Origin: Eupeodes corollae
Lineage: Eukaryota; Arthropoda; Insecta; Diptera; Syrphidae
NCBI RefSeq assembly: GCF_945859685.1
Contig: NC_079148.1
Coordinates: 27,601,946-27,665,945 of the forward strand
Direction: 5' to 3'
DNA: 64,000 bases
The position numbers were made by a program, and so were the translations under genes. Numbering within the stretch: the first letter of the stretch is position 1; each line of letters begins with the position of its first letter. Below are positions 44,732-57,890 of this stretch, piece after piece. The notes under the pieces are model-generated. The model searched no databases, was not told the origin of the DNA, and was given only the letters and a program-made list of their open reading frames with translations.

Positions 44732-45263
44732 CAAACCACAAAAAGGCATAATTTTAATCCTGCTTGCTTTTGCTACCTATTCATTTCGTATTTATGTCTT
44801 CTATTATTTTGTGTTTGTTGATTTGCTCCTTTTCTTTATAATATTTTATTGTTATATTCATTTCGTCCTTGTTTTTTTGTGTTTTTGTTCTATTATTACT
44901 TTTGGTACCTATATTCTTGGGGGTATCTATCATCATCTCATCATCGCAGTCGTCAGTTTTAACTGTCGTCATTTGCTTTTAAAGACATACCCTGATGATG
45001 GTAAGTGGGCGTTGGCGCTAGCGATGCGGTAGTGGGTGGTTGGTGTTGTTTTGTCGATGGTATGCTGGATGGATATGGGAGGTGAGAGTATGAAGATGAT
45101 TATTATATATATGAAGAGTATGAGACTCATAGTGACTCATATCCTAGTCTCTGTTCCATCATCCTTAACAATAAATAGAAATTCATTTGGCAAAGAACAG
45201 AAAAGGCCAGAGAATTTTACACAGAAGGGAAGTAGATTTTAAAAGGGGAAGGGAATGAAAAAA

Positions 45264-45310
45264 ACAACAGCAACCACAACAGCAGCAATAGCAGCAGCAG
45301 AAGCAGCAAA
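45264..45310. repeat. CAG/CAA trinucleotide repeat
   Basis: CAACAGCAACCACAACAGCA running into AGCAGCAGCAGAAGCAGC. Confidence 0.85.
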
Positions 45311-45766
45311 ACCATGGTATATAGCCATATCAGCCAGCATCATATAATGCTCTAAAGTGGAAAGTGGAGTCAACTGCAATGGCAAAAAGGGAAATGGGAA
45401 GCCACAATTATTTTTTCCACAAACACACTGCAGCAACTATACAATTCTCTCGTCCTGTCATTGTTGCAAATCGTGTCTCTTGGACGAACAAACAAACAAG
45501 CATTATTCAAGTCATCCAGGGTTGAAATTGTACGAATAGGACTTTTTAGCAAAAATTTAGGATCGTTCATAAAAATGTGAAAATTGTGTCTTTGGAGCAA
45601 TGACAGAACTTCTGGTATGGTATTAGTTTGTTGTAGTCAAAGGTAAAGCTGTCTTCATAAAATCGCCTTTACACTTGACTCATTTAAGGTAACTTATTAT
45701 GACATTAACATTATTTTATCTTCCTTCGAATAATTGTTTGACATTTTTAAAAACGTTTGATTTATA

Positions 45767-46730
45767 AAGGGTGATTTTTTAGCTATTATCTTTTTGGCTA
45801 CACTGGTTCAAACAGCTGACTCACGTTTCGTTTATCGAAAGTTCATCGCGTGATTCTTCCATTTTATGGTCAGTTTAATCGACCCACTGAGGCGGCTATT
45901 CGGGCTATTGTGAGTAAATTTCGAACCAAAATTACATTGTTGGACATTAAACTACCAACACGCTTACGTAGAGAGCGAACTGAAGAAAATATCGTTGCTG
46001 TATCGGCCAGTATTAACAATGACCATAAGTTATCGATTCGCCGTTCGCAACAATGGGGCCTCTGTTACTCTGTGTGATGCCTTTCAAAACACAGCTCGTG
46101 CAAGAATTGAACCGAAGGACCTACTGCAACGTACAATTTTTGGTATATGGACTCTTAGAAAGTTGGCCGAAGATCCAATTTTTACTGAAAAATTGTATTG
46201 AGCGACGAAGCTCATTTTTGGCTCAATGGGTACTTAAATAAGCAGAGTCAATATCACCCAAAAACATTGCAAGAGCTACCAATGTATTCAGAAAAAGTCA
46301 CAGTTTTGCTAGGTTTATGGGCTGGGGCATCATTGGACCGTAATGCTTCAAAAATGATGCGAATCTTAACTGTGAATGGTGAGCGCTACCATGAGATGCT
46401 ATCCAACTTTTGCCCAAAATGCAAGATCTTGACTTGCATGACATGTGGTTTTAGAAAGACTGTGCCACATGCTACTCAACACGTGTAACAATGATCTTAT
46501 TGAGATGCGAGTTCGATTAATATTTTATTTCACGTTCGGGACCTGTGAATTGGCCGCCTTGATCGTGCGATTTAACGCATTTAGGTTATTTTTTGTTGGG
46601 CTATATTAAAGCTCATGTCCATACCGGCAAGCCCCCGCTTCAATCGATGCATTGGAAGACAACTTTGAAGCATTGATAAGTGAAATACCGGCCGAAATAT
46701 TGGAAAAAGTATGCCTAAATTGGAGAGAGA
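45767..46730 (+). mobile_element. Rosa-like mariner relic, same family group as the 8.2-kb element
   Basis: Left end TATAAAGGGTGATTTTTT (45765-45782) is identical to that of the 8207-9486 element, with the TA at 45765-45766. Transposase remnant: FNRPTEAAIRAIVSKFRTKI (about 45877-45940), ERTEENIVAVSASI, LSIRRSQQWGLCYS (about 46030-46075), SDEAHFWLNGYLNKQ (about 46200-46245; first catalytic Asp present), VNGERYHEMLSNF (about 46370-46410), and a degraded QQDG block around 46445-46475. The third-Asp region near 46555-46600 is broken, and IPAEILEKVCLNW lies at about 46685-46720. About 25 N-terminal residues are deleted, and there are several stops and shifts. The right end is missing: a LINE starts at about 46731. 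Confidence 0.83.
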
Positions 46731-48655
46731 TGGGCAAATACTCATGTCAACCCTAAAAACCTAAGACCTATTAGCCTATCATCTTTCATTCTCAAAACTC
46801 TGGAACGATTGATCGATATCCGTATACGTAACAGCATTGATAAGAGACTGTCAATGTCTCAGCATGCTTACTGCAAAGGGAAATCGGTAGAAACAGCCTT
46901 CAACACTCTGGTAAGAACTATCGAATACTCCCTAGAGCAACAGAAATATTCTATGGTGGGCTTCCTGGATATTGAGGTCGCTTTCAACAACGTTGACGCA
47001 TCCGCTATCACTTCTGCTATGACGACCTTAAACGTCGAATACTCAATCTGTGAGTTGATTAATCTAATGCTAAAAATCAGGATCATCAACTCTAGTTTGG
47101 GAGATTTTTACACAAAAAGGTCTGTCAGTATAGAGGCACTCCGCAAGGTGGTGTTCTGTCCCCTCTCTTGTGGAACATAGAGGTTAACGAAATACAAATA
47201 TCCCTTGAGAGGGAAGGCTACAGAGTGGTTGCGTATGCCGATGATGTTGCTATCGCCGTCACAAGGGAACATCCTACTAAGACACTGAGAGACCTCCTCC
47301 AAAATGCACTCAATATGCTAACTATAGATGGGCTGATCACTGCGGACTTAGTATTAATCCCCAAAAAATAGACCTCGTCCTTTTCACACCGAAATACAAG
47401 ATCCCAGTAATTGTACCTCCTTTAATAAAAGGTGTACCACTAATTTTTACCAATGAAGCCGAATGCCTTGGTCTGATATTTGACAAAAAATTATGGGGTT
47501 TTCAACCTCGCATAATCTACTGGCTATACACATCGGTCATCCGACCAATACTTATGCACGGTGTTGCAGTATGGTGGACAGCACTGTAGAAAGTCATATA
47601 CTTCGACAAACTCAGCAGAGTCCAACGCACTGCATGTCTCTGCATAAGCGGGGCATTAAGAACCACACCCTCAGTAGCGTTAGACACTCTCCTCCATCTG
47701 ACACCCCTCGACATCTTCAGTAAACAAGTGGAAGCTAGTACAGCGATAAGACTCGATGCCTCATCTCAATGGAACAACAACAATGTGGGCCACTCCATCA
47801 TTTTGAACCTCTTTGGTTCTATACCAAAGTACATAGAGTACACTATTCCTAAACCCCTATTTGGAAAAAAATTCCAGGTATCCAATCCATCCAAAAATGA
47901 ATGGGAAGACAAAACTCCTGGATAACAAAAGTATTCATTTTTATACAGATGGATTAAAGACAAATGATGGAGTTGGTAGTTGTGTGTTCTGAGTACTCAG
48001 AAAAGTTCTGATATCCGCATCTTCGCTGACAGTCAGGCTGCTATTAAATCTTTTGATGGTGTCTCAACCAAATCTCAAACGGCCCTCGATTGTCGATCGT
48101 CCCTTATGGAGATGGCGCAGCAATTTAACATTTATTTACAGAGACATCACGGGAAATTGTAGAGCCGATGAACTCGCTTAAAATGGAACCGTCATGCCTA
48201 TTTCACCTGAAAGGGAGGAGATAGGTATACTGATAGCTACATGTAAACTTATACTAAAAGAAACAGCTTTTGCGATAGCAAATTCTTCATTGGACCTAAA
48301 GCGCTCTAAAGACTTGTTATCTCAAAGCAGACTTCATAATAGCTCCTTAATAGGTGTCCTTACGGGACACTGTCTTATAGGCAGACACGCAATACGACTT
48401 GGTGTAGCCTCAAATGACTTCTGTAAGAGCTGTATGGACGAAGAATAAGAGGAAACAATCTCTCACCTCCTCTGCACTTGCCCTGCTCTTTCAATCAGGC
48501 GCAAACTTCATCTAGGGGACTACTCTTTTGATAATCAAAGTGAACTAGCTAAAAAGGATATCAAATATCTTCTTCGCTTTATAAAAAGCTATGTACGTTT
48601 GGAAACCAAACATAACAAACTTGACTATAGTTTCTTAACAAATATCTAGGATCGG
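46731..48655 (+). mobile_element. I/LOA-type LINE, family 2 copy 2
   Basis: Starts within RT: NPKNLRPISLSSFILKTLER (about 46752-46810), SMSQHAYCKGKSVETAFNTL (about 46850-46910), VGFLDIEVAFNNVDAS (about 46957-47005), LRKVVFCPLSCG (about 47140-47177; counterpart of the GGVLSPLLW box) and VVAYADDVAIAV (about 47226-47260, YADD intact). SVALDTLLHLTPLDIFSKQ (about 47670-47730) precedes the RNase H remnants IFADSQAAIKSF (about 48020-48055), LMEMAQQFNIYL and RADELA (about 48105-48180). The C terminus reads LDLKRSKDLLS, HCLIGRHAIRLGVASNDF and CKSCMDEE (to 48448), then HLLCTCPAL near 48465-48490. Several stops and frameshifts. Closely related to the 6.2-8.0 kb copy. Confidence 0.84.
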
Positions 48656-51635
48656 TTATGAAAACTTCATACTCGAGTATTTTTGTGCTTCTTTTTCATA
48701 CTAAAAAAGTAAATCCGTCAGTTTTATATGACAGATTTGAAATATTCTTTATTTCATGGAGCTTACACTGGTTGTATCATTTTATCTCAATGACACTAAT
48801 TTGTTAAGTAATTTAAAAACGTTGCTTCATATTTTCCTGTTATGTTGAAAGGAGGTTGAAATAAGAAACGCCAAAATAAATCGCCTCAAAAGAGTACAAT
48901 GTCAAAACCTTAGGAGTAATGTCGCTTTTTTAGTTAAGCTGATTTTTTCAGTTTAAAAAATCAGAATAAAAAGAGTTTTATATAAAGCATCAGAAATTAA
49001 GAATTAACGTTCGAGTGACATCTGTCAAAAAATCAAGCAATATGTCACAGTTTTTATACTAAATGGATTTCAGATGATTTGACGTCTTATTATTATTTGA
49101 ACTTGCTCCCTCTCAATTCAGCAAAAAATAATAAAATGTTTGCATCAGTTGTAGCTATCATTGGTTCTCGTCATTCCAACCAATAATTGTGAGTAAAACT
49201 GACAGTTGTAATTGAAAATCATGATGAATTTAAAATCTATTGCTGGGTTTAATAGAATATAAAAACTTTACAACTCTGTTACTTTATTTTGACACCAAAC
49301 ATAACAAATTTGAATTCAAAACAAATTTTTCAATTTTGAAAATCAATGACATCTATAAAAAGCCTTTTACTATAGGAACGAATTAAAATAGTTAGACGCC
49401 GAAATGATTCGCTTGATGTCAATCTGAAAACTAGATCTGTTCGATTTAGTAAAATTCCACTGAGATCTTAGAACTCTCAGAGTTTTTTCTTAATAAAACA
49501 GAAAATCTCAATTTTCTTTCTGAGATATCTATGGCAGAAGCTTTTAGATCCTAGTTTCCAGTCATCCATTATTTTGGCATATGTCATAATTATAATTTGA
49601 TTGTTATTTATGTCATTTTTTTGGCGGAACTAAAATGTACAAACTTGTTTCTGATTGACAGCTTTTTGCATCTAAAAATTGTATTTGAAATTCAAAGCCA
49701 GTGAGATACTATTGACGTTTTACTAGTGAAGACAGACCACAAGATCCGCCATTTTACTTTTTATATGCCAGAACCAGAATTGAATTAGCCATCGGCTGAT
49801 CATGATAATAGTAAGAATCAACCAATAAATTAGGTTCAAGGTTAAAAAGGTTTTCCGGTAAGGTTGTTTTTTACATGATGGTTGCAGACACGAATGATGT
49901 TTCTTTGATCAGCTTGAGGCGCCCGTTTTTCGAGAAATCTAGTAAATGCAGCCCCAAAGCCTCCATTAAAAACGAAATGTGAAAGAGCATGGAACAAGGG
50001 GCGGCTGGTCGGTCGGTTCGGTTGGGTTCGGTATACAAAACAATCACAAGCGGAATACTTGGAGGCCTTTCAGGATATTGCATTCAATTGTATTTTGACT
50101 ATATTTTTGTTCTGCAAATAATATCCTTGGGGCATACCATTTGCATTGTTTAGATGCCTCATTCGCCTCCCTCTCTGTCCATGCTCTCATTTCCCCCCTT
50201 CACTTATCACCACGCACCGCATAGGGTTGAACTAAAAAAAAAAAAACTGTATCATTCCATGTGATGCTGCTACTGCTGCTGGTGCTCTGTGTGCTCCACG
50301 CTTGACTTTGGATTCCAAAACTGAAGTTGGGTGTTATCATCATCTCAGCAGTTCGAGTTCAGTTCTATATATTCGTAGACAAGGAATAGGCTGGTGCTTG
50401 AAGCTACAAAAATATATGTAAGAGCACTCGCTCTGTATAAATTCTCGAAAACAATTTTGCAGATGACAAATACGTTCTTTTTTAGTTTTCTATCCTGAAC
50501 TGCCACTGGTTTAATTTTTTTCTTTTTATTTTTGTTTTTTTTAATAAATTGTTATTGTTGTTGTTTTTATATTCGCTTGACTTTAAGTCGAACAATAGCC
50601 AAATAGAACTGTCTTTTGTTATATGATTTTTGATTCGTTTTTCAAAGAGCGTATAAGGCAGTTGAGTGTATTTTAGACTTCCCGGGAACTTCACGGTTTT
50701 ACTTTTTGTTTTTTGAGTCCTCAGTTATTTTTTTTTTAATTTCATTTTTGTTGACTTGATGCGGTGCAGTAGACAGTTTTAATTACTATTTTATCGAAAT
50801 GCCTTTTAGCAATCGGCCTTGAGGCAGTTGCTTTGGTATTTGATTTTCGGTTTATAAAATCAAGCTGCTGATGATGCCATTCAATTAGCTCGGAGGGTGG
50901 ATGGTATGAATCGTTGTCGGGAAATCGCGGGCTCAAATTGTTTAATGATCTCATATTTTTTTGACAGTAGCCAGAAATTTAGTTTGATGCAATGAATGTA
51001 TGTACAAAATATGTATAAATGTGATTTTAGGAATAAAGTGAAAACATTTCAAACGTATACGGGTTTTTTTCAGTATTTAGTTCTGACGACACTGTTTTAA
51101 TTAATGAATATTTTATTTCTTAGTCTCTTACCTCTTGGGGGAAAACTTAAGAACAATCGAAAATCATTTTGTATTGCTTAGCTTTTTTTAAGTTTTTTTA
51201 AGTTGGCTGACCTCAATTTCTGTGCTCAAATACCAACCCTGCTAAGTTTTTAACCAAGGCTTTTTGCTTGAGTTTGAATTTCTTACCTTATTAGTAATTA
51301 AAAATATAAACTATTTTTCTTGTTACTTCAATCGCTAACCAGTAATCCGGCTCGAAGGACCATTTAAAATAATTATGGAGGGAATAAAAGACACGTCGCA
51401 ATTCTTGTGAATGTTAATTTCGACTCAATTGTTTTTAACCTACTTACAATTATTTATACCGACTTAAATCTAAGGAGCATGAGATAAGACACTGATAAAA
51501 ATAGAATAAACATTTCCACCAAATGCTATCTATGAGTATTTGTGTGTACACATGTGTTCCTATCCTATCAGTATTTTATCCTATGAAATTTTACAGAAAA
51601 AAAAAAACAAATACTTATCAAACTTATATTATTCA
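48656..51635. other. No gene or recognisable element
   Basis: AT-rich DNA with no recognisable exon or transposon protein. The stretch 48700-49700 has several short TGACA/TGTCA-bearing words, but no inverted pair I could establish as an element end. Confidence 0.45.
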
Positions 51636-51960
51636 GCAAACTAGTAATTTGTTGATTGACCAACATTTTTCAACGTTGCCTCACATCTTCGACTTACTCT
51701 TGCACCTACTCTGGGGAATGGAATTCTATATTTCATGAATTCCAATTCAAAGTTCTTCTGATTTTTTTGATTTTTGCTACCGGATCCCAACCTTAATATC
51801 ATTCCATAGATTTTCTATGGTATTAAGATCAGGACTTTGCACCGTCCAAATCCCACATCCACATCAAACCATTCAGCTGCCTTTTTCGTGTTTGACTGTC
51901 TTCAAAGTCTACTCTGTTGTTCCGTCTGGTACGATCCCAGTTTTTTTTTTGAGTGAGGCT
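51636..51960 (-). mobile_element. Tc1-like transposase C-terminal relic
   Basis: On the minus strand about 51835-51788 reads SPDLNTIENLWNDIKV, the canonical Tc1 C-terminal motif around the last catalytic residue (S-P-D-L-N-P-I-E-N-L-W). Further on, in shifted frames, it reads KSKKSEEL, NSIPQ and CEATLKNVGQSTNY-like residues near 51700-51645, again the usual Tc1 end. The upstream part (about 51960-51840) is degraded, and the rest of the gene is absent. Too short and too broken to be functional. Confidence 0.75.
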
Positions 51961-52277
51961 TAAAAAAATAATCGTTATCAAAAGACCAAGTTTTAAACTA
52001 ATAACGGAAGGGAAATGCTGCCACTTTTAAACAAAATTTAATTTTTGTTTATTTAACTAAGCAATTGCTAATAAAGTTTTAGCAACAATTCGTCAATGTG
52101 TTCTTGATTTAAATCGGTCCAAAGTAGAGTTTCTCGTCAAAAGAGGGGAATTGAAAAACTTTGACTTTTTCTGTGGTATCTTAAATAAATGTTGGTTTTT
52201 TTTAGATAATTCTCGGAATCGTTTTTGAAAAGGTCTTAATTTGCATTTAAATGAAACATAATCATTAATATGGGACT
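51961..52277. other. No recognisable feature
   Basis: Short spacer between the Tc1 relic and the 3' end of the LINE. Confidence 0.4.
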
Positions 52278-54003
52278 AGGTAGGAATAAATGGCGATCTC
52301 AAGGCACCCTAGCCTGAGATCCGTTTGACCTGTGATAAAGAGGGAAAGATTTAAAGAGAAGCTTTATAGCGATTATGTTAGAGCTATTTTTTGTCGCATT
52401 GAGAAAAAAGATTAGGTCTCTAATCTTTGTCTCAGATAGCTCATCAAGTTCGTGAAAGAATGCTTTTCCAAAGTATTTCATTCTAGTGTTTGCCAAAGCA
52501 GGACATTTGCAGAGGGAATGGGTTATCGTTTCACTTTCTCTTTTGTCACTACAACTACGGCAAAAGGTGTTGCAGGAGATACCCAACTTCTCTGCATGAA
52601 CTCCTATAGGCCAATGTCCGGTACAAATGCAGTTGGGTAAGTTGCTCCACCTTCGGTTTGATTCAGTTTGGTAGATAGAAAAGATTTTACAAGTGAGCTA
52701 TGAAGGGCCCATCCTTGCCTGACTAGCTCGTCAGCCCGTTTATTATCCACGATACTACTATGGCCCGGAACCCAGATCAGGGTGACACCGAGATTAATAT
52801 TCAGGTTCGCAAGCTCATCGCGACATTGCTGGACCAATGTAGATGAGAATGTGGCCGAGTTAATGGCTTTGCCAGCTGACTGACTGTCTCTTAAGATAGC
52901 CGCATTTCCGTTTTGGTTTGGGCTTTTTTTAAGTATCTTACATGCCTCTCTTATTGCCAGCTGTTCAGCCTGAAAAACGCTAGTAAAGTCAGGAACCCTA
53001 AAAGATTTAGCTAAATTTAGGGACTCAGAAAAGATCCCAGAACCAACTCCACTCTTCATCTTTGAGCCGTCAATAAAGATGGTTGTGTCGAAACCTATCG
53101 ACACGATGCCATTCTCCCAATATTCTCTAGATGGGAAAATAACCTTAAAACCCTTACTAAGGCTCAAAGTATTAGTGCAGTAGTCAGTGTCTACCGAGAT
53201 AATATCTGAGGGAATCCATTTCGTTGTGTTGCTGTGACCATAAGGTTTTGACAACCAGCTGTTTGATTCCTTCAGCCCGATAACGCTGCAGGAAACTATG
53301 TATTTAAAGGTCGATTGGTAGAAGATCCAAAATAACGTTTGAGGCGGTCGTTGGGAAAGTACGCGTGGCCCCTGTGGTGCCCACGCAAGCTGTTCTCTGA
53401 ACCTTCTTTAGCTCATCAATATTATAGTCTTTGCTAAGAGCAGGCCACCACACAATCGACCCATATATTAATATTGGACGTTCTAATGCTGTGTACGTCC
53501 ATAAAATGATCTGCGATTGAAGTCCCCACTTTTTGCCGAAAGTTTTGCTGCAGGCGTAGAAGGCAACACAGGCCTTCTTAACCCGTACTTCAATATTTAG
53601 TTTCCAGTTTAGTTTAGGGTCGAGTACAACTCCCAAATATTTTGCACTGGAAGACAATGATAATATTTGACCGTCGAGTCGAGGTAGCGTGAAGAGCGGT
53701 ACTTTAGTTTTGGTAAAGATCAACAGTTCAGTTTTACTTCGGTTAACTCCTAGTCCACAACTCGTGCCCCAGCTGCTATCTTTCTTCAAAGCTGACTCCT
53801 TGCTTTCACTTATCACAGTGGTGTACTTTCCTGACACCAATAGCACCAAATCATCCACATAGGCTACCGCCTTCACTCCTTATCTCTCTAATTTAACAAG
53901 AATTGTATCCATGACCGGAAGCCATAGAAGAGGCGAAACGACACCACCCTGGGGTATTCCCCTACTCACGTGTTTTGTTGCGATTGTATTGCCTATAGTG
54001 TAT
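52278..54003 (-). mobile_element. I/LOA-type LINE with RNase H, family 1 copy 2
   Basis: Second copy of the 0.5-2.8 kb LINE, on the opposite strand and better preserved. In order: GGVVSPLLWLPVMD-like box near 53950-53905, VKAVAYVDDLVLLVSGKYT (about 53877-53820; YVDD intact), LGVNRSKTELLIFTKTKVPL, AKYLGVVLDPKLNWKLNI (about 53650-53600), and a C terminus to DLLPIDL (53304). After one frame break comes the RNase H (53254-52604): IDGSKMKSGVGSG, QAEQLAIREACK, LRDSQSAGKAI, WVPGHSSIVDNKRADEL. The third acidic motif has RDSQ where the sister copy has TDTQ. The knuckle CRSCSDKRESETITH...CKC lies at 52565-52500. The 3' end sits near 52278. The 5' end is truncated at about 54003. Confidence 0.88.
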
Positions 54004-56479
54004 AAAATCTATGGGACTAAGTATTGAATAACTTAGGATTGAAATGACGTTAAGACGTCGTGTAAATTACGCAACATTTATTTCGCTATATTATTACATA
54101 AATTTTGAATTAAAAATGGTTTTTATATGATTGTATGTTGAACATTTATAAAAATAAAAAAAATAAAAATAATTTCTGCTGTGAGTTACATTTTATATAC
54201 CCCACTACTTTCACTTTTTGAGTTATAGCAGTCAATTATAAATGTTATCTGAAGAAACCAAAAAGAACCCCAATTTTACAAATAAAACTTCAATCACCTG
54301 AATTATAACAAAACAAAAATTTCATTCAAGATATATGTATGTCTATACCTAAGTATCTTTGAGTAGATATTGAAAGTTATCATTTTGAAAAATCAAATTA
54401 CATATCTTTTCTTATATAGCCCCGTGGAGAGACATTAATTTCTGTTTGATTGCGTTTTGCCCCAGAATCAAAAAGGAAATTTATTTGTGAGTTTTCCTTG
54501 ACACACATTTGTACCTCACCATCTTTCATCAAACATATCTATCTGACATCTCCCATAACAATCATCGAAAAGATGGGCATATCCTTCAATATAACCAAAC
54601 GCATATATCCTGTGTTATCTTATTGTGCCCAAAAGGCTTCTTTATTCAGTATGCTACCCCATCCTTATTCTCCACACCACCCTTCAACTTTCAACATCCA
54701 CTTTTGCTTTCTGCCAAAACACAAATAAATTGCTAACGAGAAAACTTCATTTTGTCATCACACACAGTTATTGAGAAGATGGGAGGGGCATATCGTTTTT
54801 TTTTTCGTTCTTGCAACCATTTCCGTGCCCCAAAATATATCGAATGAAAAAAAAATAAATTAATTTACGTTCGATTGACAACTGAAAGGCAGACACACAG
54901 AAAGTCGTCGTCGACGTTTTCGTTGTCGTCAGGAAACTTTGTCGTAAGTTCGTTCTTCGTCTTTTTGTCGCACATTTGAAAAGTGTCAAAAAGAAAATGA
55001 CTATTATCATTTTGGTGGAACCTCACAAAGTTAGCACCTCCACAATGGTGGAATGGTGTGGCATCAGCCACATCTCCACACACCAACTATATCCAAATCC
55101 CAGCCATATGTATTGCTTGAAGTGAGTAAATGTTTGCTTTTTGGAGGCGAAAACTTTTCGAATTTTCCGAAATGTTGTCAAGGGCGTTTATGTTTTGATT
55201 GTATAGATCTTCGTCTATGTGTTTATATAGAGAGGGTTTGCAAAAAAGCTTTCAATACCATTACTCAACAAGCCCTTAAATCCATACATATCATCCTATG
55301 TACGTAACTAGGTATATATAATTTTGGAATCGCATCAAAGAAAATTTATTGCCTTCCTTGCTTTATCCTCCGCCTTGTCCAATAGTTGGCATTGGCATCA
55401 TCAAACACTTGTCTGCTTTGTTGATCTTGATCCCAAGGCACTTATAAAACAAAAATAAGACCAAAGAAAAAGAAGCCAAGGTTTCTCAACTCAATGAAAT
55501 CATTGAGAGGAAAATAAAGTGCGGACTTTCGCATCATATTCGTACTCGTATATAATGAAAAAATCTAAGGAAATTGATTCAACTTGAAAACCACGTGAAA
55601 TGTGCCCCTAAAGACTTGATGACGTTTAAAATACGATCTTCAAGGATTTTATTCTCTGTGTGTTTTATATTCTTAGATATTTCACTTTTTCCATCCATCA
55701 TCATAATCAGCATCAGCATCAATGTGGTATTGTATCATTTTGTAGAAGTGAGTAGTTTTGAAAAGTTCTTTTGTTCTTAATTTAGCTGAATTTTATGACT
55801 ATTCAAGACTTTTCTTCAATTTCAAGGACAATTTTGGTGAGAAAGAATCAGTAAGTATAGTTAGTCTATTAGAACAAACTTTTTAATGAGAATAAACGAA
55901 AACTCACATGACTTAAAAAGAATCAATGCATTTCTTTGTGCATTTTTATAGCTAAAGTTTTAATTTAATTTCGATTGCTTTAAGTTTTACGCTTAGAAAA
56001 AGGTTATAAAATACAATGTGTGTTATTTGCTCGAAAGCTCAAGGACTCTCTTCAAAAAGAGTTCTTCTTTATCCAGCTTAAGAAGAAATATAAGTGAAAT
56101 TGTTCTTGTATCATTGTCGTTGAAAGAAAATTTCTTGCATAATCAAGAAAATAAAAAAGTACGTATACGCCCAAGTGTACATCTTAATTGCTTTAATGTA
56201 ATGCAGGTGTTTGAGATAGAGGATTACATATCAGGAGTACGTATTATCAAAAGTTAGTCTATGCTAATGTTAAATAAGTATTATATTTAACTGTAAACTT
56301 ATTAAAAATTAACTATTAAGACTTTTCCAGACCCTAAAAACTAAATAAGTGATTTTCCAATCAAATGTTTCATTTTAAATAGCCCCCTATTTGGGCAGTT
56401 GACACTTTTGAAGCTGTCATCTACTTCTTTTTTATAAGTACAAACAATGCCATTACAAAAAATGCAAAGGTACCCGAAC
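54004..56479. other. No gene or recognisable element
   Basis: No recognisable exon or transposon protein. A CGTCGTCGACG-type trinucleotide stretch occurs near 54905-54935. Confidence 0.45.
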
Positions 56480-57890
56480 AATGCAACTTTTGCAGTCATA
56501 GTTAAGAAAACTTAAAAATGTTTAGGTCAACCTGAAGTATGGCCAGCAATAGTACACTGCAACTGGTGAAAAAATTGAACTTAGAGCATACTAAAGGGTA
56601 TTTTTGTATACTTACCAGGCCAAGGCACACTGTGATCATTAAGAAAGGAAGAGAAGGTCTAAGATGTCGGTGCACATTGGTGTTGGATTTCTGATTATTG
56701 GATATAAGCATTCCACATTCGCGTATTACGGCTAAAGAATGAATCTCTGTACTTGATAGTACGACAGAAGTTGGGCTTTTAAAGAATTTCCTGGAGGCAT
56801 AAGTATTAGAGTTCAATTTCTTGAAGGGAGGAAAGCAACTTTAAATTTCTCTAGACCATTATCAGTTTGAATTACGCTTAAAAAGCGTGAGACAAAAAAC
56901 AAGTTTACGACAACGACGTGCCGGTGTTTAAGAAACGAAAACAATTCATTGAAAGATGTCTAAGTGACTTAAGCAAATTACAGGACCAGCAGCTCAAAGA
57001 TGGGAATTATACTCATGCTTTGGACGTATATATGAAATATAGTTTGTAGTCAGATCATAAAGATCATAAACATTTCTTGTACCGTCTCAGAAAACCAAAA
57101 CATTTTTGGTGACATCACGTATGTAATCCTTCCACAAGACATGAATGGAGATTGTATATACCGAACATTTATAGGTCTTCAATTTATTTGATGTAAACGC
57201 ATCATACATCAACTATCATAAATTTCCATTAAATATACACATCCAAGAACAGGTTTGTTTTAAAATTGAACGATTATAAAAAGTGGATTACAAGTTTCCG
57301 ACGAAAGATCGCAAATAAAAATGAAAAAGAGTGTCGGAGATAGAACAGAGCCCTGGGGTACACCAGCATTTTTTCAAATACTACTTGTATTGAACGGTCC
57401 GAAAGGTTATTCCAGTCCAACGAAAGAGGGATCCGCCAAAGCACAAGGCACGCATTCATCGATAAGAGAGTCTGATGCCAAACTCAATCAAATTCCAGAA
57501 CTCAGTTCCTTCAAAACGACAAGGATTTGTTAAACTAGCGGACCTACTGCCATGTCTTGGAGATATTGCTTGAGCTGATAATTAATCAACGTTTTTATGT
57601 ATTTCTAAAGAAGGGACGTAATTTCGATCGGTCGGTAATTCTAGCGGGAGGAGAATTTGCCTTTTTTGGCTATCGGCTGGAAAAATGAAGTTTTCCTTCT
57701 ACTTTAAACGAGATCTGAAAAGAAGGATAAATGAAAAAGCTTACGTAGTGGTTTTCCCATCGTTCTAGAATACCTTCAGAAGAATTGTGAGGATGCCATT
57801 AGGGCCAGTGGATTGGTGCGTGTTAAGATCTTTTAGGACTCTGGCAGTACAAGTGGAGTCATAATATTATTTGGAAGCGCTGAATTTACA
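56480..57890 (-). mobile_element. CR1/Jockey-like LINE 3' half, copy 2 (relic)
   Basis: Minus strand: HQSTGPNGI near 57810 (RT block with the P-N-G-I turn), a degraded palm, AGVPQGSVLSPTLF at about 57365-57325 (motif B), degraded sequence, then a C-terminal frame (56816-56502) with FKSPTSVVLSSTEIHSL and NVHRHLR. Motifs and order match the 30.6-31.9 kb copy, including shared DNA around 57095-57145 and 31042-31082 (ACATCACGTATGTAATCCTT against ACATTGCGTATGTGATTTTT, both followed by CCACAAGA). The FADD box is not readable here. Inactive. Confidence 0.75.

Larger units (their letters stand above)
43871..45764. other. No gene or recognisable element
   Basis: No transposon or host gene motif. The plus frame 44712-45032 is hydrophobic only because it translates T-rich DNA. 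GAGTAC repeats lie at 44708-44731 and a CAG/CAA repeat at 45264-45310. Confidence 0.45.

Noticed and set aside
44712..45032. A 106-codon plus frame that looks like a multi-pass membrane protein
   Set aside because: The hydrophobicity comes from T-rich DNA (Phe/Leu/Ile/Val codons), and the start lies within a GAGTAC microsatellite.
45239..45436. A minus frame rich in Ala and Val next to a CAG repeat
   Set aside because: A translation of a CAG/CAA repeat in another frame, with no gene context.
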